64,000 nt of DNA, from contig CM057230.1 of NCBI GenBank assembly GCA_029891385.1, positions 39,837,858-39,901,857 on the forward strand, in the 5' to 3' direction. The stretch comes from Erythroxylum novogranatense. Its lineage: Eukaryota; Streptophyta; Magnoliopsida; Malpighiales; Erythroxylaceae. Below are positions 13,102-26,104 of this stretch, piece by piece. The stretch's first letter is position 1, and the number at the start of each line of letters is the position of its first letter. The notes beneath the pieces are model-generated. The model made no database searches and had not been told where the DNA came from. It worked only from the letters and a program-made list of their open reading frames with translations. The translations under genes were made by a program, and so were the position numbers.

Positions 13102-13309
13102 CTGTTATTGTCAATAACATTTCATATAGTAAGGAGGAATGACTAAGGTTGAGACACCATAATGAGATAGCAAAGAGCCTGTGGCTCATCATCAAAAGAT
13201 TAAAAACCTTATCCACATTACCTTTTTGGTGTAAAAAGAAAACTTCATAAGCTACTTGCTACATCAACATAAGTTATCTATGAGATTTTATCATTGAAAA
13301 AAGGATTGG

Positions 13310-14055
13310 ATACATTAACAAGATATTATAATAGCTAAATTAGTATGGAAGGCAAAGAACTTGTTTTTGTATGCATTTATAAGCTATTCAATTCTATTGC
13401 ATACAATTTACATAAGTACGAAGGTTCATAATGTAGACCAAAAAATGAATACGTTGGGTTTATATGAATATATCTTTCACTATTAAAATCAAACTTACAT
13501 ATAATACAAATGGTAGAACTATGATATGTAACATGAGCGTTAGTTACATGCCTAAGATCAAACACAAAAGTGAATAAATGAAGAAAACATTGGAAATACT
13601 AGTTATGTTTTCCATAACTTTAGATGAGCTTTTTGATACTGAAAATTTTGAACTTTCTCGATGTTAACAACATCTGGTTGATCAACTTTCATAAAGGTCA
13701 TTGAGAAAGTTTGGAATTTTTGACATTGAAATGCTTGTCCGAAATTTTGGAAAGCAAAATAGGTATTTCTCATGTTTTCTTCATTTATTCACTTTCATGT
13801 TTGATCTTGTGTGTGTAACTAAGGTTCATGTTACACATTACAATTCTTCCATTTCTATTATGCATAAGTTTGATTTTAATAGTGAAAGATATACTCGAGC
13901 ATATCCTAATGTATTCATTTTTTTGTCCACATTGTGAACCTCTATACTTTATATAGATTGTAAAGTAATTTAACTGAATAGCTTATAGACACATATATAG
14001 GCAAGTGCTTTGCCTTCCATACTAATTTAGCTATTATAATATCTTATTAATGTAT
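13310..14055. repeat. Long foldback hairpin, 746 bp
   Basis: The left arm (13310-13663) and the reverse complement of the right arm (13699-14055) align nearly end to end with scattered substitutions. Shared blocks include AGATATTATAATAGCTAAAT, AGTATGGAAGGCAAAG and ATATCTTTCACTATTAAAAT. The loop is only about 35 nt. No coding capacity is apparent. It may be a long-arm MITE or an inverted duplication. A transcript would fold into a long near-perfect duplex, a possible small-RNA precursor. Confidence 0.8.
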
Positions 14056-14899
14056 TTACACTGTCACCGAGATTTCACTCAATGCACTTAAGTGTTTAGG
14101 GTTAAAAGTATCAAAACTCTCAATCAATGCATAGTAGAATTCTTATTGTAGGCTTGCAGTAAAATCACATCTCCACCACTTATGTACATAATAGAAACGT
14201 AAATCAAAAGGTCTTTGTATAGGTTATAATAGGGCCTAGGTAAGGTATCATTGAGATAATAAAAAGGTTAAATTGAAGAAAATTTACTACACAATATATT
14301 TTAAGACTTGTTTACAAATATACATAGGTCCTTTCATTGCGAAACTAATGGTACTACATATTTACCAAAAAAAAGAAACTAATGGTACTACATACTTTTT
14401 AAAATCTTTTTCTTTTCTTCTTCTTCTTCTTTTTTTCTTTATTCTTCTTTTTATGCTTTATTTCTCACAATAAACATTTAGTACCATAATTAAAGAAATA
14501 TGGGGGCTTTCATAAATTTCAAGTCTCAACAAGTAAATAATGGAAATAACTTTCAATGTTTAATATAATAACAAGTCTTGAAAGAAAAGTAGGAATAAGG
14601 CTTAATATGTGGGTTTAATCAATGAAAAAGTGTAAGACTCAACTTGGTTAATCCTATGGGTCAATTTGTAGGTATGATAATTTTCAAAGAAAAAGATTTA
14701 AACAAGTAGGTAAATCTAAGTGCCTTTATCATATTAATGTTTTTTATTTTTCGCAAATATGGTCTTAACATGCAAAATAAAAACAAGATCTAAAAATATC
14801 CTACTATACACGATATCACACACATAAAAGAATAACGAGAGCTTTAAAAATTTTGAAAAATTACCCTTAGGCTCAAAAGCTCATGAAAAAGATCAATAT
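14056..14899. other. Intergenic DNA with a short direct repeat and a pyrimidine tract
   Basis: AAACTAATGGTACTACATA occurs twice, near 14340 and 14376. A TTC/TTTC-rich pyrimidine run follows at about 14403-14455. No gene is supported. Confidence 0.5.
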
Positions 14900-15010
14900 A
14901 TGTGTATAAATAATATGCAATATAAATGTGAGAGAGCAAAGTGGGAGAGAGAAATCAGCAGAGCCTCCATTATTTTACAAATCACCGATGAGTTTTTGAA
15001 CCCTTCCTTT

Positions 15011-15960
15011 ATGGATTCTTCTTCTTCTTCTTATTCTCCTTTGTGTCCTTCTTGCGTACCCCTAGCCAAAACCCCTGTACCATCTCCTAAAATTCCCCTT
15101 TTGACCCATTCCTCAATCCCTAATTTGAAAAACATTGACCCAAACATTTCCTCTGTTAAGATGCCCGTACGATTGCAAAACCTTTGCAAATCGTCGATAG
15201 AGCCAACTAGGCCAGAGATTCCCGTAAACACTTAAGATTGAAAATCTTCAATGAAATCTCTCCTAAAAACTTGGAAATCCATTGTTGCTGACGGAGTGGA
15301 GGAACCCTCTAGTGTCACGGCATTGACCTACTACCCCCTGGAAATCAAAGATGACCAAATCTTCATTATCTCGCCACTAGAGTTAGCACAAAAAGCAGCA
15401 ACGAAGTTTCGTTATGCTCTAATAGGCTTCTTCATTGTAAGTGCCATGCCTTCACATTGGTTCAGAGAGCCCTTTCCAAAGCTTGGTTAGTGCGACTTAA
15501 TAAAAATTTTAGTAAGTAGCTCAAACAAATTTTTATTCAAGTTTGATTCTGAATGTAGGTTGAATGAAGCACTGGAAAAGGGACCTTGGCATATCTAAGG
15601 GAAGCCCTTGTTCTTACAAAAATGGAGTTTGAATGTGGGAGAGTAGGAAGATGTTAGGTTTTCCCCTGTCTGGATACGATTCCATAATATCCCTTATGAA
15701 TATTGGAAAAATGAGGGGTTGGGTAGGATTGCTAGTGCAGTAGGACATACTTTGCTTATGGATTCACACACAACAAAAATGTCCATAATCTTTTATGCTA
15801 GAAGGTGTGTAGAACTAGATATGGAAAGGAGTTGGCCTTTTTCATTTCAATTGGTGACATATAATGATGAGGGATAAGTGACATTTAAGGAGATTGCAAT
15901 AGAATATGAATGGAAGCCTGAGAAGGTAACACAGAAAAAGGAATAGCAACTAACAGATTG
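15011..15960 (+). pseudogene. LINE ORF1 (DUF4283-type RNA-binding protein), broken
   Basis: The likely start is the ATG at 15011 (MDSSSSSYSPLCPSC). The DUF4283-like part appears as LKTWKSIVADG in 15251-15490. It continues out of frame with EALEKGPWHI and SPVWIRFHNIPYEYW, typical of this plant LINE ORF1. Stops interrupt at about 15232, 15487 and 15596. ORF1 proteins normally bind the element RNA. Confidence 0.7.
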
Positions 15961-16365
15961 TATATTTTAAACTGGGAATCAAAAAGAGTTGGAAAAGGAA
16001 AATAATTCTAAACCTATAAGTGGAAACCAATAGATGGAGTGTAGTTAAGAGCAAAGTCCTGAAAAGGTACAAGTTAGTCCTAAGGAGAGCAGATTAGCTA
16101 AATCCCTAATTGAGTAAAGTAAAGGCAAAGAAGAGCAACAGAAGTAGGATGATCCTAATGTAAACCTTGACATTGCTGACTGTCCTGGTGTGAGCAAATC
16201 AAATAATTCTATTGCCTCTCCTAATTCTAATGTGGTTTCTAATAGTTCTAATGATGCTCAAAGTTCAAGTTTATTAGAAGGGGTAGAGGGGGATTTTACC
16301 ATTATGAAAGGTAGGAAATCTAGAAGAAAATAAAAGCAGTAGATTCTGTCTTAGTGTTTTCCATT

Positions 16366-19300
16366 ATGGATCTAGGTTTTTGGAATATTAGAGGTCTCAA
16401 TAACCATAAAAAAGTTAGATGTGAAATCTTTCCTTAAGATGTTGTTGGTTTCTTTTGTGTGTTTGATAAAATCCAGGAACAAGTCTCTTTTCCTTTTGAA
16501 TAATATCTACTTTGCTATATTTCTTAGATGGAATTTCTGTAGTAATTTAGATGAAGCTTTTTATGCTAGATTAGTGGTGGTTTGGAACCCAGATCGTTAC
16601 TTGTTCTCTCCTATTATTACTATTGTCCGATGATTCTTTTGGAGGTGTCCCCTTTGAATTGTGATTATGTATATTTTTGGTTACTTATATTTATGGCTCG
16701 AATAACTATAATCATAGGAAAAATCTTTGATCTACCCTTTCAAACATTAAAATCATTATTGGAAACTAGCTATGGATTATAGTTGGGGACTTTAATGCTA
16801 TTATGTTTTCTCACGAAGTGGAACCCCTTAGTTCCTTGCCTATTAGTGGAATGAGAGACTTTAGGAATTATGTAGAGGAATGTGGTGTGCATGATCTTAA
16901 CTCTAGTGGTCCAAATTTTACATGGTCTAATAAGCAATCTGGTGAACTCCACATAGCTAGAAAACTAGATAGAGCTCTTATCAACTCAAAGTGGACTTCT
17001 CAATTTCCTAGATCCTTTAGAGAGATCCTTAACCCTAATATTTTAGAGCACTCTCTTATAGTGATAAGGACTTCTACTTTCCTTAAGAGAAGATCTTCAC
17101 CTTTTAGATTTTCAAACTTCCTAGTCTCTGAACCAAACTTCCTTCAGACAGTAGAAGAGGCTTGGAATACTCAAATCCGAGGGACTCTTATTTTCTGTGT
17201 TATGTCAAAGCTCAAACTAGTAAAAAATGCTCTCATATCCATAAACTTAGATCAGGTAGGTGATATTAATGCTAAAGTTGAGACTTGTCAAGCTATCCTG
17301 AATAACATCAAAGACCAAATGAGGATTTTGCCTAATAGGATTCAACTAGTTGCCGAAGAGGATGAGGCTATGAACAATTTGTTTAATGCTTTAAATGATC
17401 AAAAATCCTTTTACACACAATCTTCCTGTATTAAATGGCATAGGGATAGGAACACCAAGTTCTTCCATAATTCCATCTTATCAAATAGGAACCGAAACAA
17501 TATCCAATCCTTACTGGTGAGAAATGGCCAAAGGATTATTGACTTAGAAGAAATCCAAAATTCCTTTCTAATTTTTTTTCAAAACTCTCTTAGCAAAAAG
17601 AAAGATCTAATATTTGCAAAGGGGTTTGTGGCATCTCTTTTTCCCCATCCAGTTCCTGAGAACCTTAAAAACAATCTTGTAGCTGAAGTTACAGCTCAGG
17701 AGATTAGGGAAGTTTACTTTTCTTTCAATCCGAATAAGGCCCCTGGTCTGGATGGGTTCAATGGATTTTTCTTTAAAAAAACTTGGCATATTATTAGTAA
17801 TGAGATCACTAGGGCAATCCAAGACTTTTTCCAACATGGGAGGCTCCTCAAAAAGCTTAATTCAACCTTTATTTCCCTTGTTCCTAAGAAGAACCAGCCT
17901 TCCATTGTGTTGGACTATAGACCTATCTTTTGTTGTAATATGATTTATAAGGTGATCACAAAAATCATGTGTGATAGACTTAGGTAGATTTTGCCCCTTA
18001 TCATTAGGCCAAACCAAAGTGTTTTCATTAAAAACTTTTGAATAGGGGACAACATTCTTTTAGCTCAAAAAATTTCATGAACTATCACCTGTCTAATAAT
18101 CAGAAGAGATGTGCTTTTAAATTCAACTTAGAAAAAGCTTATAATTCTATTTAGTGGGATTTTCTCCTCAAGGTGCTCCTAGCTGTAGGACTCCCTCTTA
18201 TATTTATTAAGTGAACTAAAGAGTGTGTAACCTCTCCTTCATACTCTATCCTTATTAATGGGTCTTTTACAAATTTTTTGTGGGAAATCATGGTTAAGAC
18301 AAGGAGATCCTATATCTTTTTACTTTTTTATTATTTGTATATAGGTCCTTTCTAGGAGTCTGAAAGGTTCGATAGCAGAAAATCCTACTTTTAAATTCCA
18401 CTGAAGATGCAAAGCTCTCAAACTTTCCCATCTTTTGTTTGCTGATGATCTATTAATGTTTTGTCATGTTGATTTGACCTCATTGAATACCTTGCTTAAT
18501 TGTTTGAGCACTTTCTCTAATTTTTTTGGTTTGGAAATGAATATTAACAAGAGTCACTTCTTTTTATCTCTTGATATGGATCATTTGTCCATTCAGATGG
18601 AAACTCTTTTGGGTCTTAAAAGAGGTCAGCTCCTATGAAATATCTAGGCGTACCTCTTTTAACAGGAAGATTGACTAGGAGAGACTATATCCCATAATTG
18701 GATAAAATTGATTCTAGAGTTAACAAATGGACTTATAAGGCCCTGTCTTATATTGGTAGACTTCAGTTGGTAATTTCTGTTTTGTCTACTTTTCAGATCT
18801 ATTGGGCAAGCCATTTAATTCTTCCAACTTCTATCATTAAAGAAATAAAGTCTAAACTTAGGAATTTCTTATGGTCTGGGAAGATTGTGTGTCAAATGGT
18901 TTGATCTTTGTATACCTTAAAAAAAGGTGGTCTAGGGATTGAACATTTATCTACTTGGAATAATGTCTTGTTAGGTAAAAGGATCTAGGTACTCTTTAAT
19001 GATAGAGAAGCTTTATGGGTACAAGGGGTTTACAACATTATTCTTAGACCGAAAAACTTTTGAAGTGCCTTACTATTAAATAATTGCTCTTAAGGTTGGA
19101 GGAAACCTATTCAGGTCAGGAATACTATTGGGAACCAATTCAAATTTAGGATAGAAAATAGTGTTTCAACTTTCTTATGGCAAGACCCATGTCATCATAG
19201 AGGAATACTAAAGGATCTCTCAACTCCAAGAATTATCAATGGTTCAGAATTTCCAATGAATGCAAAAGTAGTTGATGTTATTAGAGACAATGTATGGAGT

Positions 19301-19880
19301 TGGCAAGGTGTCACAATTGAGGCCATTCGTATGCTAGAACCATTAATGTATCAATTTGATGGGTCTCAACCGGATAGACTATAATGGATTACCAACCCCA
19401 CAAAAACTTACACAAATGCTTTAGCATACACTTTGATAAGACCTCCTTATCTGAGAGTACCTTGGCATAAATTAGTGTGGCATATAGGTACAAACCCAAG
19501 GTATGCCTTTGTCTTGTGGTTAGCTTTTCTTAATAAGCTACAAATAAGGGATCAGCTACTTTATACTTATGTTCCCAACCATTGCTCACTTTGTTCCTTG
19601 GACAATGAATCTACTAACCACTTCTTCTTTGAATGTTCCTTTTCAAAATCAGTGTGGTTACACTGCCTCAACCACTTTAAGATAAAGATTCCAAACCTAT
19701 TAAACCTTCAATCCATTATAATTGGTTCAAACAACCCCAAAGCTACAGAATTATTGACCTCAACACTTTATCATCCTTCTATCAGTTGTTATGTATAATA
19801 TATGGTCTGAGAGAAACCTCAGAACCTTAAAAGATACAGTTATGGAAGTGGGGAGCATTAATACTAAAGTGATCTTCTAA
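16366..19880 (+). pseudogene. LINE ORF2 (endonuclease and reverse transcriptase), broken
   Basis: ORF2 starts at 16366 (MDLGFWNIRGLNNHKK), an AP-endonuclease start, and shifts frame near 16430. The endonuclease motif GDFNA is at about 16785. The later SDH motif is replaced by LEHS, so the catalytic Asp is missing. The longest frame, 16803-17987 (394 codons), runs into the RT with NKAPGLDGFNGFFFKK and the block SLVPKKN. A stop ends it at 17985. The RT catalytic block LLFADDLLMF survives at about 18430. The zf-RVT domain appears at 19433-19798 (FVLWLAFLNKLQIRDQL, CSLCSLDNESTNHFFFEC). Many stops separate these parts. Confidence 0.85.
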
Positions 19881-21439
19881 GTAATGGAACAACTTTGCTC
19901 AAACACTGAGAGTAGGTAAATTATGGTTCTGGTTTTTTTTCTACAATTTTTGTTTTACAGGTTATTGGCTGGGTCGGGTTCACACCATCGTTGGTAATCA
20001 AATTCAATGGCGATCCCAGATACCCACTAAGAGATAGGTTGTTTATCAAAAAGACAAGAGTAGAAGTTGTAAATCCATGTAAGTTTGGTAGGAGGATACA
20101 TCGAATGCAAGCATTAGGCAAGAGAGGATTATATAGGAATGCCTCAATCTCCAAAAGGTCTTAAAGAATGCATGGTGTCATAAACTTCAACATTTCATTC
20201 CTTGGTGAACTTAACAGTAGGAGAGCCCCTACCTTGGATAGAGTCTTAAAAGTTAGAGGGCTAGATCGAATATACAAACGAAGTTAGATGAGAGTTGAAC
20301 TATCTCTCCTTCCTAAGCACTTCGGTAATTCTTTACAAACAAGATAACAATGTGATCTGAAAATGCGATGAATTCTAACCTGATATGTAGTTCTCTGATT
20401 ACGGGTTAGAAGGTAGTCTTGATTAGTTTAGGCTATAGCAACTGCTGTAAGGAATAATTGTAATATTTGTAAGGTGATCCTTGTTATGGTCATCTTGTGG
20501 TAGATTGGTTTAGGTTGCTGTTATGGTTGTGTAGTCATAAGGAACAATTATAAGGTCCCTCATGCTCACATGTTAGGTTTCTTTTGTTATAGATAAGAGA
20601 TTGACATCTTCGCCAATCTCTCAATTGTACATACCTTTATTTATTTATAAATTTATTGATTTACCAAAAAAAATCATTCAACTTGAAAATTTCAATGATT
20701 ACGAAAAATATGACCTAGAAAACTAATTTCATTCTAACCATCATCCTTTCACACACCAATTCAAATCAATATTCAACAAGGAAATATAATATTTATGGAC
20801 ATATTTAACCAATTCTAGATATCAGTTAATAAACTTGTAATCGATATTATAATTAACTTGAAAAAAATAGTTAAAGATTCATTAAGCCCATCCCTACACT
20901 TAAAATTGGACTTTGTCCTCAACATTCATAGACAATTAAATATGCAAGTGAGTGGGTTATTTGGTACTTCCCTAATTTGGAGCAATTACTTGATTTTGAT
21001 CCATCCGATGTTAATGTGCCCTTAAAAATATAACAAAAAAGAAAAGAAAGGATAAACAAATAAAGAAATAAAATAACATAATTGAAACAAACCATAAATA
21101 ATTAATAAAAAAGATTAAAAACACTCTCAAAAGCTAAACTATAAAATAATTGAAAGCAAGCAAACAAAATAAAAATATGAACATATCAAAAAAAAATCTT
21201 GAATCTTAGGTTGCCTCCCAAATAACGCTTCTTTTACTGTAACTAGCTCGATGTACTTTCTCTACTCAAGGTGGTTCAAATCAATTATGTGATTATAGCT
21301 TAACTATAGGTTTCACAACTTGTAATAAGCTACCTGACTGTGCTTACTACCACCTTTCTTCCTTAGGTTATTCTTTTGAATTTGTGGTCTCTCTGGTGGA
21401 TCCATACAAGTAGAGTCCTATAGTACTTTTTTTACGAGA

Positions 21440-21860
21440 TTCCTTTATCTTGATAGCATCCGAAAATTCAAAAGGATTTTCCTTACCATCAGAGACATTA
21501 AATGTAACCCTCTCATCCCCCACTTTTAAGATTAACTCACCTCCTCCAACATCTATAAGAAACTTAGTGGAATCTAAGAATGGTCATCCAAGGATAATGG
21601 ATATATCCAAATCTTCCTCTATATCTAAGATGTTGAAATTAGTGGGAAAGGTGAATTTGTCAACCTTAACAAACACATCGCTCCCTAGGATGGTGGGTTA
21701 ATCTATTAACCATTTACATGTATATCCTAGTTGGTGTTAATTTATCAAATCCCATCTTTTTTCATAATGTTTAAGGTATCATACTCATGCCAACTCCTAG
21801 GTCTACAAAAACCTTATCCACTTTGACATTACCTATATTACACAGGAAGTCATCTTATTT
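21440..21860 (-). pseudogene. Athila-like aspartic protease remnant
   Basis: The minus-strand translation contains VDKFTFPTNFNILDIEED and SIILGWPFLDSTKFLIDV. These match the C-terminal half of Athila-type retropepsin (the ILGRPFL motif). The upstream catalytic D-[ST]-G was not found in frame. Confidence 0.6.
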
Positions 21861-22559
21861 CTATAATAGTGCTGCCACTTCGTTGGAGTCCTTATTTCTT
21901 AACACTTCACTCTCTAGGATTTTTGGTTCCTCTTTATTTACTAACTTCTCTTTTATAGATTCATTAAGGGCAAGTCTCGTTTTCAGTTGCTCTATTATAT
22001 CAAAGACCTTATTCAACTATGCTTCTTTTGTTTCTTTATGCTTGGATGGGGTATGGAATAGCAGGTTGATACTCCTTAATTCTTTTCATGTTATATTTAC
22101 TCTGTAGGAAACGTTCATTAGCCATTTTCTTTTCTTCTTCCCTTACTTAATCTGTAACACTTCCTTTTTCTTCTAGAAGCTCCTTTTAAAATGTCCATCT
22201 GTTCAGGAAACCAACCTTTGTATTTTCTTTACTCTTAAACTTGTGACGGTCAGCTCTCATTTAAGTAAGGAATTCCATTAATTTATCTCTAACTCTTGTT
22301 TCCTTTTTTTCTTTCATTTTTTCTTATACTAATTCGAGCTTCTTTTCAGTGGCTTGGGTGATTGCCATTATCCTTTCCCTCGGATTTGTTTTATTTGCGC
22401 TTGACAAACTCCCCTTTGGTCTTTCCACCACTGATTTGTCCAGTTGGTAAAATTTTATATCTAAGTTTCATATGGATGCTTATGTCTACTGATGTTTCGC
22501 CTTTAAATCCTGAATAAGCCCTAGTATTATCTCATCCATACTCGAGTTCCTCATTTGTG

Positions 22560-23690
22560 AAGTTTATGCTTGAAATCTCGGGGGAGGATTATTCCTTTAA
22601 TGGACTTGGTTACCCCATAAGAAGTTAGGTGATTCCTTCATATTGGATTGTATGTATTGCTATAGGAATTATTTTGGGTTCTTGGAACATTACCCAAATA
22701 ATCAACGTGTTCAGGTTGATTAGATTGAAAATCTTATCCTGGGTGACTTAACCTACACGACTAACACTATATTACTCTTCCTTGTGGAGCCATAGTTTAT
22801 CTTCTTTTTTAGGGCCTTCGCTTGACTCACCAGTCTCATTATAGTGTCTACCTCGTAAACTCCCTGTGACCTACTAGTGGTTCGTGCTCTAACTGAGCAC
22901 CGTTCTTAGTTATTCATGGCCATGTCCTAAATCAACTATTGGGTCGCTTCAGTTGTCTTGTTATTCAACATCCCTCCAATTGCTGCATCAATTGATTGCA
23001 TAGTGTTTTGATTTATCCCATTGTAGAATGTTTGGATTTACATCCACAAAGGTAATCCATGATGTGGGCATCGTCAAAGCATCTCCTTAAACATCTCCTA
23101 AGTGTCATATAATGATTCCCCTTCATTTTAAGAGTAGGATGATATGTCGTTCCTCAGTTTTGTACTCTTCGTATGGGGAAAATAATTTAGTAAAAATTTT
23201 CTGCCACTTGATCCCAGGTGGTCAGTGGTGAATGTGGCATAGAATTAAGCCACTGCTTTGCTTTTCCTCTTAAAGAGAAAGGAAATAGACGCAATTTGAT
23301 GGCATGGTCATTGTCTTCGTTTATTTTAAATGTATAACAGATCTCTAAGAAGTTAGAGATGTGCATGTTAGGATATTTGTCCAAAGTTCGTCAAACTGAA
23401 CTAATTAATGCACTATTTAAATGTTGCTCGACTTAATCTCGAAATTGTTTGCTTGCACAGTCAGTCTCACAATGTTGGACTTTGTTCCATTTAATTCTCA
23501 CTTAGCATAATCAAACTTCATTCATTATTGGTTAGTCATATTGCACAATCCCTCATCATCTGCATGTCCTTCCAAGTCCTTAATCTGACAATTTAGTTCA
23601 AATTCCCAAAGGTTTATTACGATTCCTGTGCACAATTCTTTCTATCTCAGGATCTGTGTCAATTAAGTTCTCAATCTTACTCTGAGTCAT
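22560..23690 (-). pseudogene. Athila-like gag, broken
   Basis: The clearest part is the frame 23187-23384. It has FLEICYTFKINEDNDHAIKL and LFPFSLRGKAKQWLNSMP, the conserved Athila gag core. The likely start is at 23690 (MTQSKIENLIDTDPEIERI). Downstream parts (about 22560-23180) contain at least ten stops. Confidence 0.7.
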
Positions 23691-23910
23691 AAACTGACCT
23701 AAAGTTTAAATCGAAAACTAAACAAATACCCTAACTAACAAAAACAAATCAAATAACATTAATAAAAAACAAAATTAAACAATTAAACAAACAAAGTCAT
23801 GTAAAATAAAACAAACAAGTAAAACAAAACAAACAAATAAAAGTAATGACTAGATTAATAAAACTAAAATGTTCCTAACATCACTATCCTCAGCAATGAC
23901 ACCAAAAACT

Positions 23911-24855
23911 TGATTGATCTAAAGCATAATAGTCAATATTAATAACCGTAAGTACACAACATAGTTGTAGCTAGTACCAACAAGTATAGGTCAATCATAC
24001 AAAGATGATCAGTACTAGTAATTACTATCATTTTATTATCTAGTCTATAAATTGATTGTAATTTTAATTAAGAGAAATAAAATTTAACAATTAATGTAAA
24101 CAAGTAGCAAGAATCAAAACAAAGGGTTGATAACACTTAATTAATTACCGATATCAGATGATTAGTGTCAAGGCTTCAAATCCTCCTAATCCCTTAACCG
24201 ATTGATTATTTCTCATGCAATTATGATGTTGATTAATTGGACCACGGAGATTTTTAAGGTATACTCGTAGCTAACCTTGAGTCTACCAACAACTAATCCT
24301 AAGGTCTCGAATTGAATTACTCAGGTTAAAACTAACAAGATTGCCTTACCGTGTTATGAATCCCTCTATTAGGTTTGACCCTAATCCAGAAGATTTATTT
24401 GGTCTTATCTTTAGGATTGCAATAAAAATTTTCCAATTATCATAGATTTATTCAAACCTAGGATTTCTCAGTTGCTAAGTATGAAATCAAATTAAATTCT
24501 AAAAATTAGATTAATAGACGATAATAAGAACAAATAATAAGATTTCAATAATCAATAAACATAATTGCATTCACAAATTAATCAAATCATTGTTTGGAAT
24601 AAACTAGGGTTCATTTGACCTAGATATTAACAAAAAATTTAGCTATACATTGACAAACAAAAAATCACATCCATATAGAAAGAAAACAAAATAGAAAACA
24701 TCAAAATCATAATTCTAAATCTCCCTATATGTTCTCTATTATGTATTCTGACAATTTAGATGTTCGATCTTGCTTCTGATGAATTTCTTAATAAAAATCC
24801 TGTGTCTTTTGCTCCTTAAGCTCTGAATCACGTCTAGAATCACTTATGAATGTAT
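23911..24855 (-). repeat. 5' LTR of the minus-strand Athila-like element, first piece
   Basis: It lies directly outside the decayed primer binding site and is cut at the TGTAT target duplication of the inserted Athila element. The remaining about 390 bp are at 52941-53330. There, on the minus strand, the LTR begins TGATAGATGAATATTTTAC, a usual Athila LTR start. Total length is about 1.33 kb. The inner edge (23911 or 23915) is approximate. Confidence 0.65.
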
Positions 24856-25933
24856 TGATAAGTTGTCGTTTTTGATATGTTTTAGCTTTATTTTGTCATC
24901 ATTTTTTTTATTAAATGATGTTGAATTTTCCATAGTGTTTTGTGAATCCGGTACTGCTCTTTTGTTTTTGTTATTTGTAGGAGTTTTGGGAAATACACGG
25001 CCTAACCGTGTGAAATCACACGGACTGTGTCATTTGGAGCAAAAACACATATCCACGCCAGAAAGAAACACGGTCAACCCGTGTAAAATCACACGGACCG
25101 TGTATAATGATTATTCATGACAGTTTCAGGAATTAAAAGAGGAGTTGTTGGAAAAGAAAGAGGGGAGGAGGAGAGGAGTGAGAGAGAAGAGAGAAACTTG
25201 GGGAATCGAGGAATGAAGATTGAAGAAGCAATTGGAGTTCCTTTTTCTTCCTCTTTCCATTTTTAATTCTATTCTCAATGTTCATATTTACAGTTTATTT
25301 TTCAGTCATGAAACTTTAAATTCTCTTATTCTAGGATGTTTGTTTCAACTAGGGATTTATGTATTAAACCTTATGTCTTTATTTCTAAATTCAATGTTGA
25401 CTTGATTTCAGTAAAGTAATTTTGTCTAATGTTGATTTGATATGTCTAATCTAGGGTTTCTTATTGAATAATGATGGATGTTAAAATAATTACTGAAAAG
25501 TGACGCTTAATATCTGAATTGCTAGATTAGACTTAATTGAAAGAACATCTAGAAATAGAATTCTTCATTAGGAGTACTTGAGATTAACCACTGCGTTCAT
25601 TGGGTTGAATTTGATTTTTTTGGTCTAGGAAACTAGTTTAAAAATTGGAATCAACACGTTAATTACTTCGAAAGAACTAATTGATAATAGTGAGTTAATG
25701 TACTTTGATCAGTATTTTATTTCATAAGGATTACATGATTTCATTGTTGAAATGAATGCCTAGAATATTAGTTTAAATTCTATAAATCGTGCATTAATAT
25801 TTCTTTAATAACCAAATTTTCATATTTGATTGCTTAGCAAATTTAGGAGGCATAAATTTAGCACTTTGACCTAGTCCTTGTGGATCGACACTTGATTGCT
25901 ACGACTAAACCTGTACACTTGTTGAGCCTATCA
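24856..25933 (+). repeat. 5' LTR of the Athila-type element
   Basis: It pairs with 51869-52935. In the first 150 bp I see roughly 15 differences, but the 3' half is nearly identical. It includes two copies of an ACACGG...CCGTGT hairpin motif at 24994-25104. It ends in TATCA, inverted to the initial TGATA. Confidence 0.92.
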
Positions 25934-25939
25934 AATTTT

Positions 25940-25957
25940 TGGCGCCGTTGTTGGAAA
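25940..25957 (+). other. Primer binding site of the Athila-type element
   Basis: TGGCGCCGTTGTTGGAAA begins six bases after the 5' LTR. TGGCGCC is the usual Athila/Tat primer binding site, generally assigned to a tRNA-Asp 3' end. Confidence 0.75.
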
Positions 25958-26104
25958 TTTGTGTCAAATATTGAATTTTTCTAAGCAAAGTTGACTAAGC
26001 TTTACCTAATTCCATTTTAGTTGTAGGTTTATTTATATCTACTTTGCATATAAGTTTGCTCACTCTCATTTGTATTTTTCGTGCAGTGGTGAACTGAGAT
26101 TTAT

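Larger units (their letters stand above)
14900..20672 (+). mobile_element. L1-type LINE retrotransposon, degenerate
   Basis: The order is ORF1 (DUF4283-like gag), ORF2 endonuclease, reverse transcriptase and a C-terminal zf-RVT domain, with no LTRs, as in plant L1 LINEs. The 3' end near 20660-20672 is a short A-run after an AT-rich tail. The 5' end is uncertain. Every domain has stops or frameshifts. Confidence 0.8.
20673..24855 (-). mobile_element. Athila-like gypsy element with deleted pol, first part
   Basis: On the minus strand the order from right to left is: LTR, decayed primer binding site (about 23888-23908, TTTTTGGTGTCATTGCTGAGG-like), gag, protease, then an Athila-type 3' tail near 20885-21240 (GGGAGGCAACCT and a GAGGACAA...TAAGTGTAGGG polypurine region). 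Only about 200 bp separate the protease from the tail, so RT, RNase H and integrase are lost. The LTR is split by the 28-kb insertion at 24856-52935 and resumes at 52941. Confidence 0.7.

Noticed and set aside
16770..18638. Antisense and alternate-frame ORFs in the LINE and other pol regions
   Set aside because: They are shadows of the real pol frame, which carries the recognisable motifs.
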